Below, piece by piece: positions 36,625 to 44,158 of a stretch of 64,000 nucleotides of DNA; the stretch's first letter is position 1, and every line of letters starts with the position of its first letter. The notes under the pieces were generated by a model. It made no database searches and had not been told where the DNA came from. It saw only the letters and a list, made by a program, of their open reading frames with translations. Position numbers and translations under genes: made by a program. Source of the stretch: Gluconacetobacter takamatsuzukensis (lineage in GTDB: Bacteria; Pseudomonadota; Alphaproteobacteria; Acetobacterales; Acetobacteraceae); the NCBI RefSeq assembly GCF_014174275.1, contig NZ_JABEQK010000001.1, positions 124,001 through 188,000 of the forward strand, given 5' to 3'.

Positions 36625-36642
36625 TGTCGCAGAATTGAGACA
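36625..36642. promoter_or_regulatory. Operator copy A, TGTCGCA-type palindrome
   Basis: TGTCGCAGAATTGAGACA: the same 18-bp pattern as copies at 36838 and 48198, with one mismatch in the right arm. It is nearest to the ba3 oxidase operon start. Probable binding site of the AcoR-like regulator encoded at 48250-49239 (inference). Confidence 0.55.
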
Positions 36643-36837
36643 GGAGCGCGCGGCCGGGGCATGGAAATGCGAAATATAAAGACAGGAATACGGGCGCTTT
36701 CATCGTGCCGGCCATAATCTCTGAAACGTGATTATAGTCAATCCGTATCGATGACAGCGCGGGGGAAAGCGCCCCGCGGGATTTTCTGCATCGCACCATG
36801 GGTTTTCGGCCCTGTTTTTCCCGGGTGGCACCGCACT

Positions 36838-36855
36838 TGTCGCAGTTTTGCGACA
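36838..36855. promoter_or_regulatory. Operator copy B, TGTCGCA-type palindrome
   Basis: TGTCGCAGTTTTGCGACA, a perfect palindrome of TGTCGCA and TGCGACA separated by four bases. It lies upstream of the PQQ dehydrogenase. Confidence 0.65.
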
Positions 36856-37134
36856 GTCTGCCCGCACCATGCCTTTTCGACAGCGTGACAGAACCGGTGG
36901 AACCGGCAAATGCTGAGGGGCCTGACACATAAGAACGACAACGTGCAGGTGGAGCATCGTCATGAACACTATTGCCCGGGATGCGTGATGGATCCTGCGC
37001 CCGGATCCGCCGTTATACCGTCCCGCCCCTGCTGGGCGGTATTCCGGCCGATCGGGCGCGAGCGTCATCATTTCCTGGAAGCAGAACCGTTGTTCGGACG
37101 ATCCCTACCGGAAGAGTGTTGCGGGAGATCCAAG

Positions 37135-38886
37135 ATGAAGTTTGCTTACCGTACCAGCGCCCCCCGGCGGCCCCTGCATCGGGCGATGCTGGCCCTGCCG
37201 GTTGCCCTGGCGTGCGCGACCGCGCTGACGGTTGCATCCCCGGTGCGGGCCGACGAGCCGGCTGGCCCCTACCAGCCGGTGACGAGCGAGCGGCTGGGCC
37301 ATGCGGCGCAGGATGATGGCTGGCTGATGTACCGGCACGATTATGCCAGCACGGGCTATTCGGTCCTGGAGGGGGTCAATGCGGGCAATGTCGCCCAGCT
37401 GAAGCCCGTCTGGGATTACGAGACGGGCTCGAAGAGCGGGCATGAGGCGCCGCCGATCGTCAATGGCGACTACATGTTCATCACCACCCCGAAGAACGGG
37501 TTGCTGGCCTTTCAGGCCAGTACGGGAAAGCTGCTGTGGAAATACCAGCGCGACCTGTCCGACGTGGGGCTGAAGACGATCTGCTGCGACGTGGTCAATC
37601 GCGGAGTCGCGCTGTACGGCACCAATGTCTACATGGCCACGCTGGACAATCACGTGCTGGCGCTGGATGCCACGACCGGCAAGGTGGTGTGGGACCAGGC
37701 GCTGGAAGCGCCGGACCTGGGCTATGCGATGACGCTGGCGCCGCTGGTGGTCAAGGGCCATGTCATTGTCGGCGTTTCGGGCGGCGAATATGGAGGGCGG
37801 GGCTTTATCGCATCGCTGGACGCCAAGACCGGCAAGCAGATCTGGCGGCAATCGACGATTCCGGCACCGGGGGAACCGGGTGGCGAGACCTGGCCCAAGG
37901 GTGCCTACAAGACCGGTGGCGGCGCCACCTGGCTGACCGGCAGCTACGACCCGCAGACCGATTCGCTGATCTGGGGCGTGGGTAATCCGGGGCCGTGGCT
38001 GGCGGTGCTGCGGCCGGGCGACAACCTGTATACCGACAGCGTGATCGCGCTGAATCCCGCGACCGGCAAGATCAAGTGGCATTACCAGTACACGCCGAAC
38101 GATACGTGGGATTACGACGGCACCAACGAGCCGGTCCTGACCGACCTGACCTATGAGGGCAAGGCGTACAAGGCGCTGGTCAGCGCCAGCCGCAACGGCT
38201 GGTTCTATGCGGTCGACCGTACGAACGGAAAGCTGATCTATGCCGAAAAATTCGCGCACGCGACATCGGTTTCCGGATTCAAGGACGGCAGGCCCGTCAC
38301 GGACCCCGCCATGCGGCCGGACGTGGACAAGGAGGTCTTTACCTGCCCCAGCTTCCTGGGCGGCAAGAACTGGTGGCCGATCGCCGTCGATCCGCAGACC
38401 CATTTCGCCTATGTGCCGACATTGCATACCTGCATGAAGATGAAGGGGGCCTCGGTCTCGTACAAGGCGGGCCTGCCGTTCCTGGGCGAGACCTTTACCG
38501 TCATGCGCGATCCGGAGCATCCGGATGAGTGGGGTTCGGTCCAGGCCATCGACCTGAATTCCGGCAAGCAGGCCTGGTCGTTCAAATCCGCCCTGCCGTG
38601 GAACGGCGGCATGCTGGCGACGGCGGGCGGGCTGGTCTTCTCGGGCAGCGCCGACGGATACCTGTATGCCTTCGATGCAAAAACGGGTTCCGTGCTGTGG
38701 AAGAGTCCGAAAATGTCGTCGGGCGTGCTGGGTGTGCCCAGCACCTGGAAGGTCGGCGACAAGCAGTATGTCGGCGTCTATGCCGGGTGGGGCGGCGGCG
38801 TGCCGATCTGGGGTGGCGACATGGCGAAGGACGCGCGTGTCCGCTCCATTCCGCTGGGTGGCCATCTGTATGTCTTCGCGCTGTAA
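37135..38886 (+). CDS. PQQ-dependent alcohol dehydrogenase with lanthanide-type metal site
   Basis: A 583-residue periplasmic quinoprotein of the methanol/ethanol dehydrogenase family, oxidising a primary alcohol to the aldehyde (or further). Signal peptide about 1-42 (ending PVRA-D), then an eight-bladed propeller with tryptophan-docking repeats (TGKLLWKYQ, TGKVVWDQ, TGKQIWRQ). The vicinal disulfide Cys150-Cys151 is present (TICCDVV). Metal and catalytic residues can be placed at Glu218 (GGEYGGRG), Asn284 (GVGNPGPW), Asp326 and an additional Asp328 in WDYDGTNE. The extra Asp two residues after the catalytic Asp is the hallmark of lanthanide-dependent XoxF/PedH-type enzymes; calcium enzymes have a small residue there. 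No heme domain is fused. Followed 10 bases later by its probable cytochrome partner. Confidence 0.93.
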   Translation: MKFAYRTSAPRRPLHRAMLALPVALACATALTVASPVRADEPAGPYQPVTSERLGHAAQDDGWLMYRHDYASTGYSVLEGVNAGNVAQLKPVWDYETGSKSGHEAPPIVNGDYMFITTPKNGLLAFQASTGKLLWKYQRDLSDVGLKTICCDVVNRGVALYGTNVYMATLDNHVLALDATTGKVVWDQALEAPDLGYAMTLAPLVVKGHVIVGVSGGEYGGRGFIASLDAKTGKQIWRQSTIPAPGEPGGETWPKGAYKTGGGATWLTGSYDPQTDSLIWGVGNPGPWLAVLRPGDNLYTDSVIALNPATGKIKWHYQYTPNDTWDYDGTNEPVLTDLTYEGKAYKALVSASRNGWFYAVDRTNGKLIYAEKFAHATSVSGFKDGRPVTDPAMRPDVDKEVFTCPSFLGGKNWWPIAVDPQTHFAYVPTLHTCMKMKGASVSYKAGLPFLGETFTVMRDPEHPDEWGSVQAIDLNSGKQAWSFKSALPWNGGMLATAGGLVFSGSADGYLYAFDAKTGSVLWKSPKMSSGVLGVPSTWKVGDKQYVGVYAGWGGGVPIWGGDMAKDARVRSIPLGGHLYVFAL

Positions 38887-38896
38887 GGAGGATTGC

Positions 38897-40087
38897 ATGC
38901 GCCTGAACATTACCCGCCTGTCGCGCCGCGCCCTGGTCTGCGCCGTCGCGGCCGGCGCCGTGCTTGCCGCCCGGCCGGCCGGGGCCACGGTCTCGGTCTG
39001 CATCGATTCCTCCAACCCGGCCCATGCGATGGATCGCCGGGTCGTCCAGGCGGTTGCCCGCCAGCAGGGTACCGATGCCGCGATCTATACGTTCGACGGC
39101 AGCGGCGCGGGGGACGACGATGGATTCGACGTCAAGAAGTTCGGCACGCTCGCGGCCTCGCGCTGCGCGCTGGTGCTGGGCTTTCCCGTGGACGCCACGC
39201 ATGGGGCGGTGCCCGAGGGGATGCGGGCGACGGCCCCCTATGCGCGGATGGGATTCGTGCTGGTGACGCCCCGTAGCCATGATGCGGAAACCCTGGCGGC
39301 CCTGCCGCACGGGACCGACGTGGCCGTGACCTACCTGACGGCGCCGAACCTGTATTTCGTGAAGCATCCCAACGTCCAGGCCGATATCTACCCGACCGAT
39401 GCGCAGACCATTGCGAGCGTGGTTCACCATACGGACCGGGCGGCGATGGTCTGGCGTGCCAGTGCGGTTGCCTATCTGCCCGGTGGGGAAAAGGCGCGCG
39501 ACTATTGCATCCATGCGCTGAACGAGCCCCATGCGGCCTGGGACGTGGTGGCGCTGTATGGTCCGCACGGCGCGGCGGCGGCGGCTTCGTTCCAGAAGAG
39601 CGTCGAGGCGCTGCGGCGGTCCGGCCAGTTGGCGGCCCTGCTGAGCCCCTATGCCATGTCGCCGGCCAATCCGGTCGTTCTGGCTGCGGCGGAGGCGCCG
39701 GCGGCCGCCCCTGCGGCTGCACCGGCCGCTCCGGCTGCCGGTGGGGAGAAGCCCGCGCTGTTTACGGCGGCGCAGGCCGATGCGGGCAAGAAGGCCTATG
39801 CCGACAATTGCGCGCAATGCCATGGCGACAATCTGGAGGGGATGGCCGGGCCGGCGCTGAAGGGCAAGAATTTCGCCTCGCCCAAGGCGAATTTCCATGT
39901 CGGCGATGTCTTTACCATCGTGTCGCAGAACATGCCCGCGACCCAGCCGGCCAGCCTGCCGCATGACGTGTATGTGAACATCATGGCCTTCCTGCTCCAG
40001 CAGAACGGGATGCCCGCCGGTTCGGCCGAACTGACCTTCGATGGGGCCAAGGCCTCGACCGTGCCGCTGGTCTATAGCGGCGAATAG
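38897..40087 (+). CDS. Fused MxaJ/XoxJ-like periplasmic binding protein and cytochrome c
   Basis: A 396-residue exported protein with two parts. After a signal peptide (about 1-31) residues 32-260 resemble the amino-acid-binding-type periplasmic proteins MxaJ/XoxJ that accompany PQQ methanol dehydrogenases (VCIDSSNPAH, SRCALVLGFPVD, DVAVTYLTAPNLYF, VWRASAVAYLP). An Ala/Pro-rich linker (about 270-292) leads to a class I cytochrome c domain with heme motif Cys305-x2-Cys308-His309 (NCAQCHGD) and a later Met candidate in QNMPATQP. In methylotrophs XoxJ and the cytochrome XoxG are separate genes. The fusion implies a dedicated electron acceptor physically tied to the binding protein. ATG 38897 has an ideal AAGGAGG site. 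Confidence 0.87.
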   Translation: MRLNITRLSRRALVCAVAAGAVLAARPAGATVSVCIDSSNPAHAMDRRVVQAVARQQGTDAAIYTFDGSGAGDDDGFDVKKFGTLAASRCALVLGFPVDATHGAVPEGMRATAPYARMGFVLVTPRSHDAETLAALPHGTDVAVTYLTAPNLYFVKHPNVQADIYPTDAQTIASVVHHTDRAAMVWRASAVAYLPGGEKARDYCIHALNEPHAAWDVVALYGPHGAAAAASFQKSVEALRRSGQLAALLSPYAMSPANPVVLAAAEAPAAAPAAAPAAPAAGGEKPALFTAAQADAGKKAYADNCAQCHGDNLEGMAGPALKGKNFASPKANFHVGDVFTIVSQNMPATQPASLPHDVYVNIMAFLLQQNGMPAGSAELTFDGAKASTVPLVYSGE

Positions 40088-40095
40088 GCCGGGGA

Positions 40096-40129
40096 GGCCG
40101 GTCCGGCCGGGTTTCCGGCCGGACCGGCC
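40096..40129 (+). terminator. Strong hairpin after the PQQ dehydrogenase operon
   Basis: GGCCGGTCCGGCCGG (40096-40110), loop GTTT, CCGGCCGGACCGGCC (40115-40129): a perfect 15-bp stem. No T-run follows. Confidence 0.7.
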
Positions 40130-40260
40130 CACGGCGCGGGAGCGGCCATTGGCCACGCCCCGACATTGCCCGGGCCTGTGGCGGCACGGTGTAATTGGTC
40201 GTTCGCGCCATAGAGGCGAACGCGTTATAATAAAAAATAAGAAACAACGGAGTTTGTCAG

Positions 40261-41868
40261 ATGTCAGCAAGACATTGGGCGCAGGTGGGTTTGACGGCCG
40301 TTCTGGCTGCTGGTGGTGTGTCCATGCTGTCGGCCCGTTGTGCCCGGGCTGATGATTACAGTGATCTTCTGGATATCCTGCGGGCCAAGGGGGCGCTGAC
40401 GCAGGTCGAATATTCGACCCTGCTGGCCAAGCATCGGCATCATGCGGCGGAGCCGGCATCGGCCGAGGGGCCGCGACGGGGACGGGGCGCGGCCGGGCGG
40501 CATGCCGGGGTTGCGACGGCCGAGGCCGCTTCGGACGGTGCGGTGATGCCGGCGGTGGTGGCCGCCCAGCGCGCGGCCGACAGCGCGGCGGCCAGCGCCC
40601 GTGCCGCCGAGGCCTCGATGCTGGCGGCGCGCAGCACGATCGACAGCCCCAGCGTGGTGCGGGTCGACCCCTATGTTTCGGGCAAGGGGCTGACTTTCAA
40701 GGCCGGGCAGATCGATATCAATTTCTCCGGGTTCATCAACGGGTTCTACAGCTACAACTCGCCTGGGCGCGGGCAGGCGGTGGCGGGCGGGCTGTCGAGC
40801 GGGGGCAGCGGGTTCGATTCGTCGGCGGTGCGCAACGGCCTGCTGCCGGCAGGCTTCATCCTCAAACTGTCCACGACGCAGTCGGGGATCGACATGTCGG
40901 CCGTGCTGGGCATGTATCCCGGCCTTAACAATGCCAATCCGGGGGCCTTCAACGCCAATTCCGGCGGCAGCCCGGTCGGGCTGGGCACCGCGGGCATCGA
41001 TCTTCGTCAGGTTTACCTGACGGCGGGGACGAAGACCTTCGGCACCGTCAAGCTGGGCCGCGACCTGGCGCTGTTCGGGTCGGACGCGATCCTGAACGAT
41101 GCGACGCTGTTGAGTGTGGGCTCGACGGGCAGCAATACCGCGCCGGCCAATACGTCGCTGGGCCGTATCGGCCTGGGGTATGTCTATGCCGACTGGATTC
41201 CGCAGATTTCCTATGCCTCGCCGGTCGTCAAGGGCTTCCAGGGATCGGTTGGTGTCTTCCAGCCGCTGGATGCGTTCAATTTCGCCGGGGGGGGCCTGTC
41301 GGCGCAGTCGACGCAGCACAGTTCGCCGATGGTGCAGGGCAAGATCACCTACGATTTCAAGATCGGCGAACTGAGCACGCGGATCTGGTCCAGCTTCCTG
41401 ATCCAGCATCAGCAGGGCCTGACGAGCACGCTGCTGTCGGAAGAGGAGCGTCGGGGTGCCATGGCCGAGGCCGGCGAAATCGGTGCCAAGCTGACCTATG
41501 GCGCGGCGCAGGCCGTGGTCTATTACTATCGCGGCAGCGGGCTTGGCACGACGGGCCTGTTCTTCGACGGTGTTGCCGCGAACGGGCACAAGCGTGATTC
41601 GGAAGGCTATTACGTGCAGGGGGCCTATAACTTCACCAAGCGCTTCAAGCTGGTGGGCAGTTATGGCGTCAGCAATCTCTACCTGGCGTCGGGCGATACG
41701 GCGGTCGGGCTGGTGCGCCGCAATGAATCGGAAGTCGGGGCGGCTTACTACGACCTGACGGACTGGTTGAAGCTGGTGGCCGAATTCGCCCATACCGATG
41801 CAGCCGCGCATAACGGCAACGCGGCGCGGGACAACACGGTCTCGGGCGGCGCGATCCTGTTCTTCTGA
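40261..41868 (+). CDS. Outer-membrane porin with N-terminal SHOCT-like helix
   Basis: A 535-residue exported beta-barrel protein. A signal peptide (about 1-30, ending ARA-D) is followed by DLLDILRAKGALTQVEYSTLLAKH, a short SHOCT-like motif often seen at the start of porins in this group, then an Ala-rich spacer (about 60-130) and a barrel beginning near VRVDPYVSGKGLTFKAGQIDINFSGFINGFYSY. Alternating aromatic strands continue to the C-terminal aromatic residue (GGAILFF), typical of barrel proteins. It probably admits alcohols, sugars or acids to the periplasm. Its promoter region has an inverted repeat TTCGC/GCGAA near 40200. Located within the alcohol oxidation cluster. Confidence 0.82.
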   Translation: MSARHWAQVGLTAVLAAGGVSMLSARCARADDYSDLLDILRAKGALTQVEYSTLLAKHRHHAAEPASAEGPRRGRGAAGRHAGVATAEAASDGAVMPAVVAAQRAADSAAASARAAEASMLAARSTIDSPSVVRVDPYVSGKGLTFKAGQIDINFSGFINGFYSYNSPGRGQAVAGGLSSGGSGFDSSAVRNGLLPAGFILKLSTTQSGIDMSAVLGMYPGLNNANPGAFNANSGGSPVGLGTAGIDLRQVYLTAGTKTFGTVKLGRDLALFGSDAILNDATLLSVGSTGSNTAPANTSLGRIGLGYVYADWIPQISYASPVVKGFQGSVGVFQPLDAFNFAGGGLSAQSTQHSSPMVQGKITYDFKIGELSTRIWSSFLIQHQQGLTSTLLSEEERRGAMAEAGEIGAKLTYGAAQAVVYYYRGSGLGTTGLFFDGVAANGHKRDSEGYYVQGAYNFTKRFKLVGSYGVSNLYLASGDTAVGLVRRNESEVGAAYYDLTDWLKLVAEFAHTDAAAHNGNAARDNTVSGGAILFF

Positions 41869-41942
41869 TGCGTCTTTTCATCCGGGGGTGCCTCTCTGCC
41901 CCCGGATGGTTCCGACTGGCCGCGCTCCAGACAACGGCCCAA

Positions 41943-41991
41943 ACGAATAAAAGTCTTTTTGCTTCTTTTTCTTCAGAAAAAGAAGAATCCA
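41943..41991. repeat. T/A-rich hairpin repeat, copy 2
   Basis: ACGAATAAAAGTC followed by hairpin CTTCTTTTTCT (41962-41972), loop TC, AGAAAAAGAAG (41975-41985), nearly identical to 16092-16135. It lies between the convergent porin and response-regulator genes and probably serves as a bidirectional terminator. Confidence 0.75.
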
Positions 41992-42000
41992 CGGCGAGCG

Positions 42001-42669
42001 TCAGAGTATCTCCGGACGCAGTGCCCGTGTCCCGGCATTCTCCCGCCCATCGAAGGTCCCGCCCGCCTGCGTGGCGATGGCCAGCCGGATCAGGTCGGCG
42101 GTGCGGGCCACGCCCAGCTTGGTCTTGATCATGCCCGCCGTGTTGGCGACCGTCTTGTAGCTGACGCCCAGCGTTGCCGCGATGTCCGACAGGCTGCGGC
42201 CCTCGCCCAGAAAGCGCATGATATCCAGGTCGCGTGCCGTCAGGCGGCCGAAATCGCGGCCCAGTATGTCGTGATGTTCGCTGAGCATGGAGGCGATTCC
42301 GGCTTCGACATAGCATTGTCCGTTCATGGCCTGCCGGATGGCGTCCAGCAGGTCGTCGGGCCCAATTGTCTTGGACACATAGCCGGTTGCCCCGGCATCG
42401 AGCGCCCGGCGTGCGTAGATCGGGTCGGCATGCATGCTCAGTACCAGCACGCGCAGGCCGGCGTCGCGCAGGCGGGGCAGCAGCCACAGGCCGCCGGCGC
42501 CGGGCAGGCCCAGGTCGAGCACCACCAGGTCCGGCCGTGCGTGCAGGGCCAGGTCGAGGGCGGTCGGGGTGTCCGCGGCTTCGAGGATCGTGGCGTCCAG
42601 CGCCGTTGCCAGCAATTGCCCGAGGCCGGCGCGCACCACCGTATGGTCGTCTACCAGAAGGATGTTCAT
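42001..42669 (-). CDS. LuxR/NarL-type response regulator
   Basis: A 222-residue regulator. The receiver domain (about 1-118) carries acidic residues at 7-8, phosphoacceptor Asp52 (LVVLDLGLPG), and SKTIGPDDL with the conserved Lys. The LuxR-type HTH (about 150-210) reads LTARDLDIMRFLGEGRSLSDIAATLGVSYKTVANTAGMIKTKLG. It is coupled by an ATGA overlap to the upstream histidine kinase. Similar kinase-regulator pairs control PQQ alcohol dehydrogenases in other bacteria (for example the Exa/Erb and FlhSR/MxcQE types), so control of the nearby dehydrogenase operon is plausible. Confidence 0.92.
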   Translation of the reverse strand: MNILLVDDHTVVRAGLGQLLATALDATILEAADTPTALDLALHARPDLVVLDLGLPGAGGLWLLPRLRDAGLRVLVLSMHADPIYARRALDAGATGYVSKTIGPDDLLDAIRQAMNGQCYVEAGIASMLSEHHDILGRDFGRLTARDLDIMRFLGEGRSLSDIAATLGVSYKTVANTAGMIKTKLGVARTADLIRLAIATQAGGTFDGRENAGTRALRPEIL

Positions 42670-44090
42670 GCGTCGTGCGCCTCCGGCGCCCTAGTGCGGT
42701 TGAGGGGGGATGGCGGAGCCGGATGGGCGTCCGGGTCGGGCAGGCTGGCGGTGACGGTCCAGCCCCGGTCGCGCGTGATGTCCAGGGATCCGCCCAGGTC
42801 GGACAGACGGCGGCGCATGCCGGCAAGGCCGAAGCCCGGCGCGGGCGTGCCCGTCGTGCCGTCGTCATGGACCGACAGGGCGATGCGGCCGCCGGCGCGC
42901 GTGGCCCGCAGCGTGATGTGCGAGGGGTGTCCGTGGCGGGCGGCGTTGCAGACGGCTTCCTGTGCCACGTGAAACAAGGCGTCGCGCGTTGCGTCGTCCA
43001 GCGCGCCGAGCGCGGGATCGCAGGAAAGCGTGAAGACGATGTGTGGTGCGACACTGTTCCAGAACAGGACAATGCCCTCCAGGGCTTCGGGGAGCGCGCG
43101 CCCGGGGGTGCCGTGCAGCCGTTGCAGGATGGCGCGCAGGGTGCGCTGGATGGACCCGGTGGCGTCCTGTATGGCGCGGACCTGGGCCGGGATGGCGTCG
43201 TGGCGGCCCTCGGCGGCGGAGCGGGCGAGGGTAGCCGCGAAGGTTGTGATGCCGAACAGCAGGGGGCCGACCTCGTCATGCAGGTCGCGCGCGATGTCGG
43301 CGCGTTCTTCTTCGGCCACGCGGGCGATCTGGTCCTGGAGGTGGCGGTTCTGCGCGGTCGCGGCGCGCAGGGCGCGGGCCATGCGATTGAAGGATGCGGC
43401 CTGCCCTGCGATGTCGGCCGGGCCGTGTTCGGGCAGGTCCGCGATTTCTTCGCCCGCCGCGATCCGGGCATAGCCGTCGGAGAGGGTGGCCAGCGGGCGC
43501 AGGCCGCGTATCACGATGACGCAGCAGGAGCCGGCGACCAGCAGGACCAGCAGCGCGATGGTGGCGATCTGTACCCGGAGTTCGCCCCAGCGTTCCGCTG
43601 CCTCGTTGGTCGCATCGGCTTGCAGGCGCAGCCGCCACCCCGTGGGCAGGCCGGCGGGGGCGAGTGTCAGCGGAGCCATGGCCGGTGCGGTGGCGCGCAG
43701 GAACCAGGCGGGCGGGCGGGGGCCGGTGGCCAGGCGGGACTGGCGGAGCACCCGGCCGGCCGGGTCGACGATCCGGGCCTGGATATGACGGTTGCCGTCG
43801 AAACTGTCGCACATCTCCGCCAGCCAGGCGGCGGCGGAGGCGGCGGGGGGTGGCGGTGTCGCGGCGATGTCGGCGCGGGCATTGGCCAGGGCGGCGGCCA
43901 GTTCCACCCGGATCGAGCGGCCTGCCTGCCACGCTGCGAGGCCGGAGCCGGCGGCCAGGCCGATGAGTGCCGCCACCGCGAGCGCCAGCAGCAGGCGCTC
44001 CAGCAGCCGCAGGCGCGCGCCGGGGGGGCGGAACGGGAAGAATGAAGTGTCGGCCCAATGATTTTTATGACGTTCGGGAAAATGTCCCAT
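42666..44090 (-). CDS. Sensor histidine kinase (NarX/HisKA_3 type)
   Basis: A 474-residue membrane kinase. A first transmembrane helix (about 28-50) is followed by a periplasmic sensor region (about 50-155), a second helix (IATIALLVLLVAGSCCVIVI), HAMP (about 175-225), then HisKA_3 with EEERADIARDLHDEVGPLLFG carrying the phosphorylated His, and a HATPase domain (QEAVCNAARHGHPSHI, DDGTTG, GFGLAGMRRRLSDLGGS). ATG 44090 is chosen because AGGGAAG sits before it; the frame stays open to a TTG further upstream. It lies divergent from the TonB receptor. The periplasmic sensor could detect an alcohol, aldehyde or metal; none is proven. Confidence 0.9.
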   Translation of the reverse strand: MGHFPERHKNHWADTSFFPFRPPGARLRLLERLLLALAVAALIGLAAGSGLAAWQAGRSIRVELAAALANARADIAATPPPPAASAAAWLAEMCDSFDGNRHIQARIVDPAGRVLRQSRLATGPRPPAWFLRATAPAMAPLTLAPAGLPTGWRLRLQADATNEAAERWGELRVQIATIALLVLLVAGSCCVIVIRGLRPLATLSDGYARIAAGEEIADLPEHGPADIAGQAASFNRMARALRAATAQNRHLQDQIARVAEEERADIARDLHDEVGPLLFGITTFAATLARSAAEGRHDAIPAQVRAIQDATGSIQRTLRAILQRLHGTPGRALPEALEGIVLFWNSVAPHIVFTLSCDPALGALDDATRDALFHVAQEAVCNAARHGHPSHITLRATRAGGRIALSVHDDGTTGTPAPGFGLAGMRRRLSDLGGSLDITRDRGWTVTASLPDPDAHPAPPSPLNRTRAPEAHDA

Positions 44091-44158
44091 CGACTTCCCT
44101 AGTCCCGTTCGATCTGATGAACCGCGTGGCATGCCAATCAAATGAGAAGAATAAACGC

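Larger units (their letters stand above)
36436..37134. promoter_or_regulatory. Divergent control region between ba3 oxidase and PQQ dehydrogenase operons
   Basis: About 700 bases without a convincing gene. It contains two copies of a palindromic operator (listed separately), one 190 bases from the cytochrome c start and one about 280 bases from the dehydrogenase start. The open frame continuing upstream of the dehydrogenase through this region lacks signal-peptide or family features. A GGGAG ribosome site precedes ATG 37135. Confidence 0.6.

Noticed and set aside
36826-36841. Sigma-54-like element TGGCAC with GG-N10-GT spacing
   Set aside because: The -12 element lacks GC, it overlaps the palindromic operator, and the likely regulator has no AAA+ domain to activate sigma-54.
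36910-37134. Possible 75-codon N-terminal extension of the PQQ dehydrogenase
   Set aside because: The signal peptide and a ribosome site fit ATG 37135; the extension is polar, Cys/His-rich and lacks a leader.
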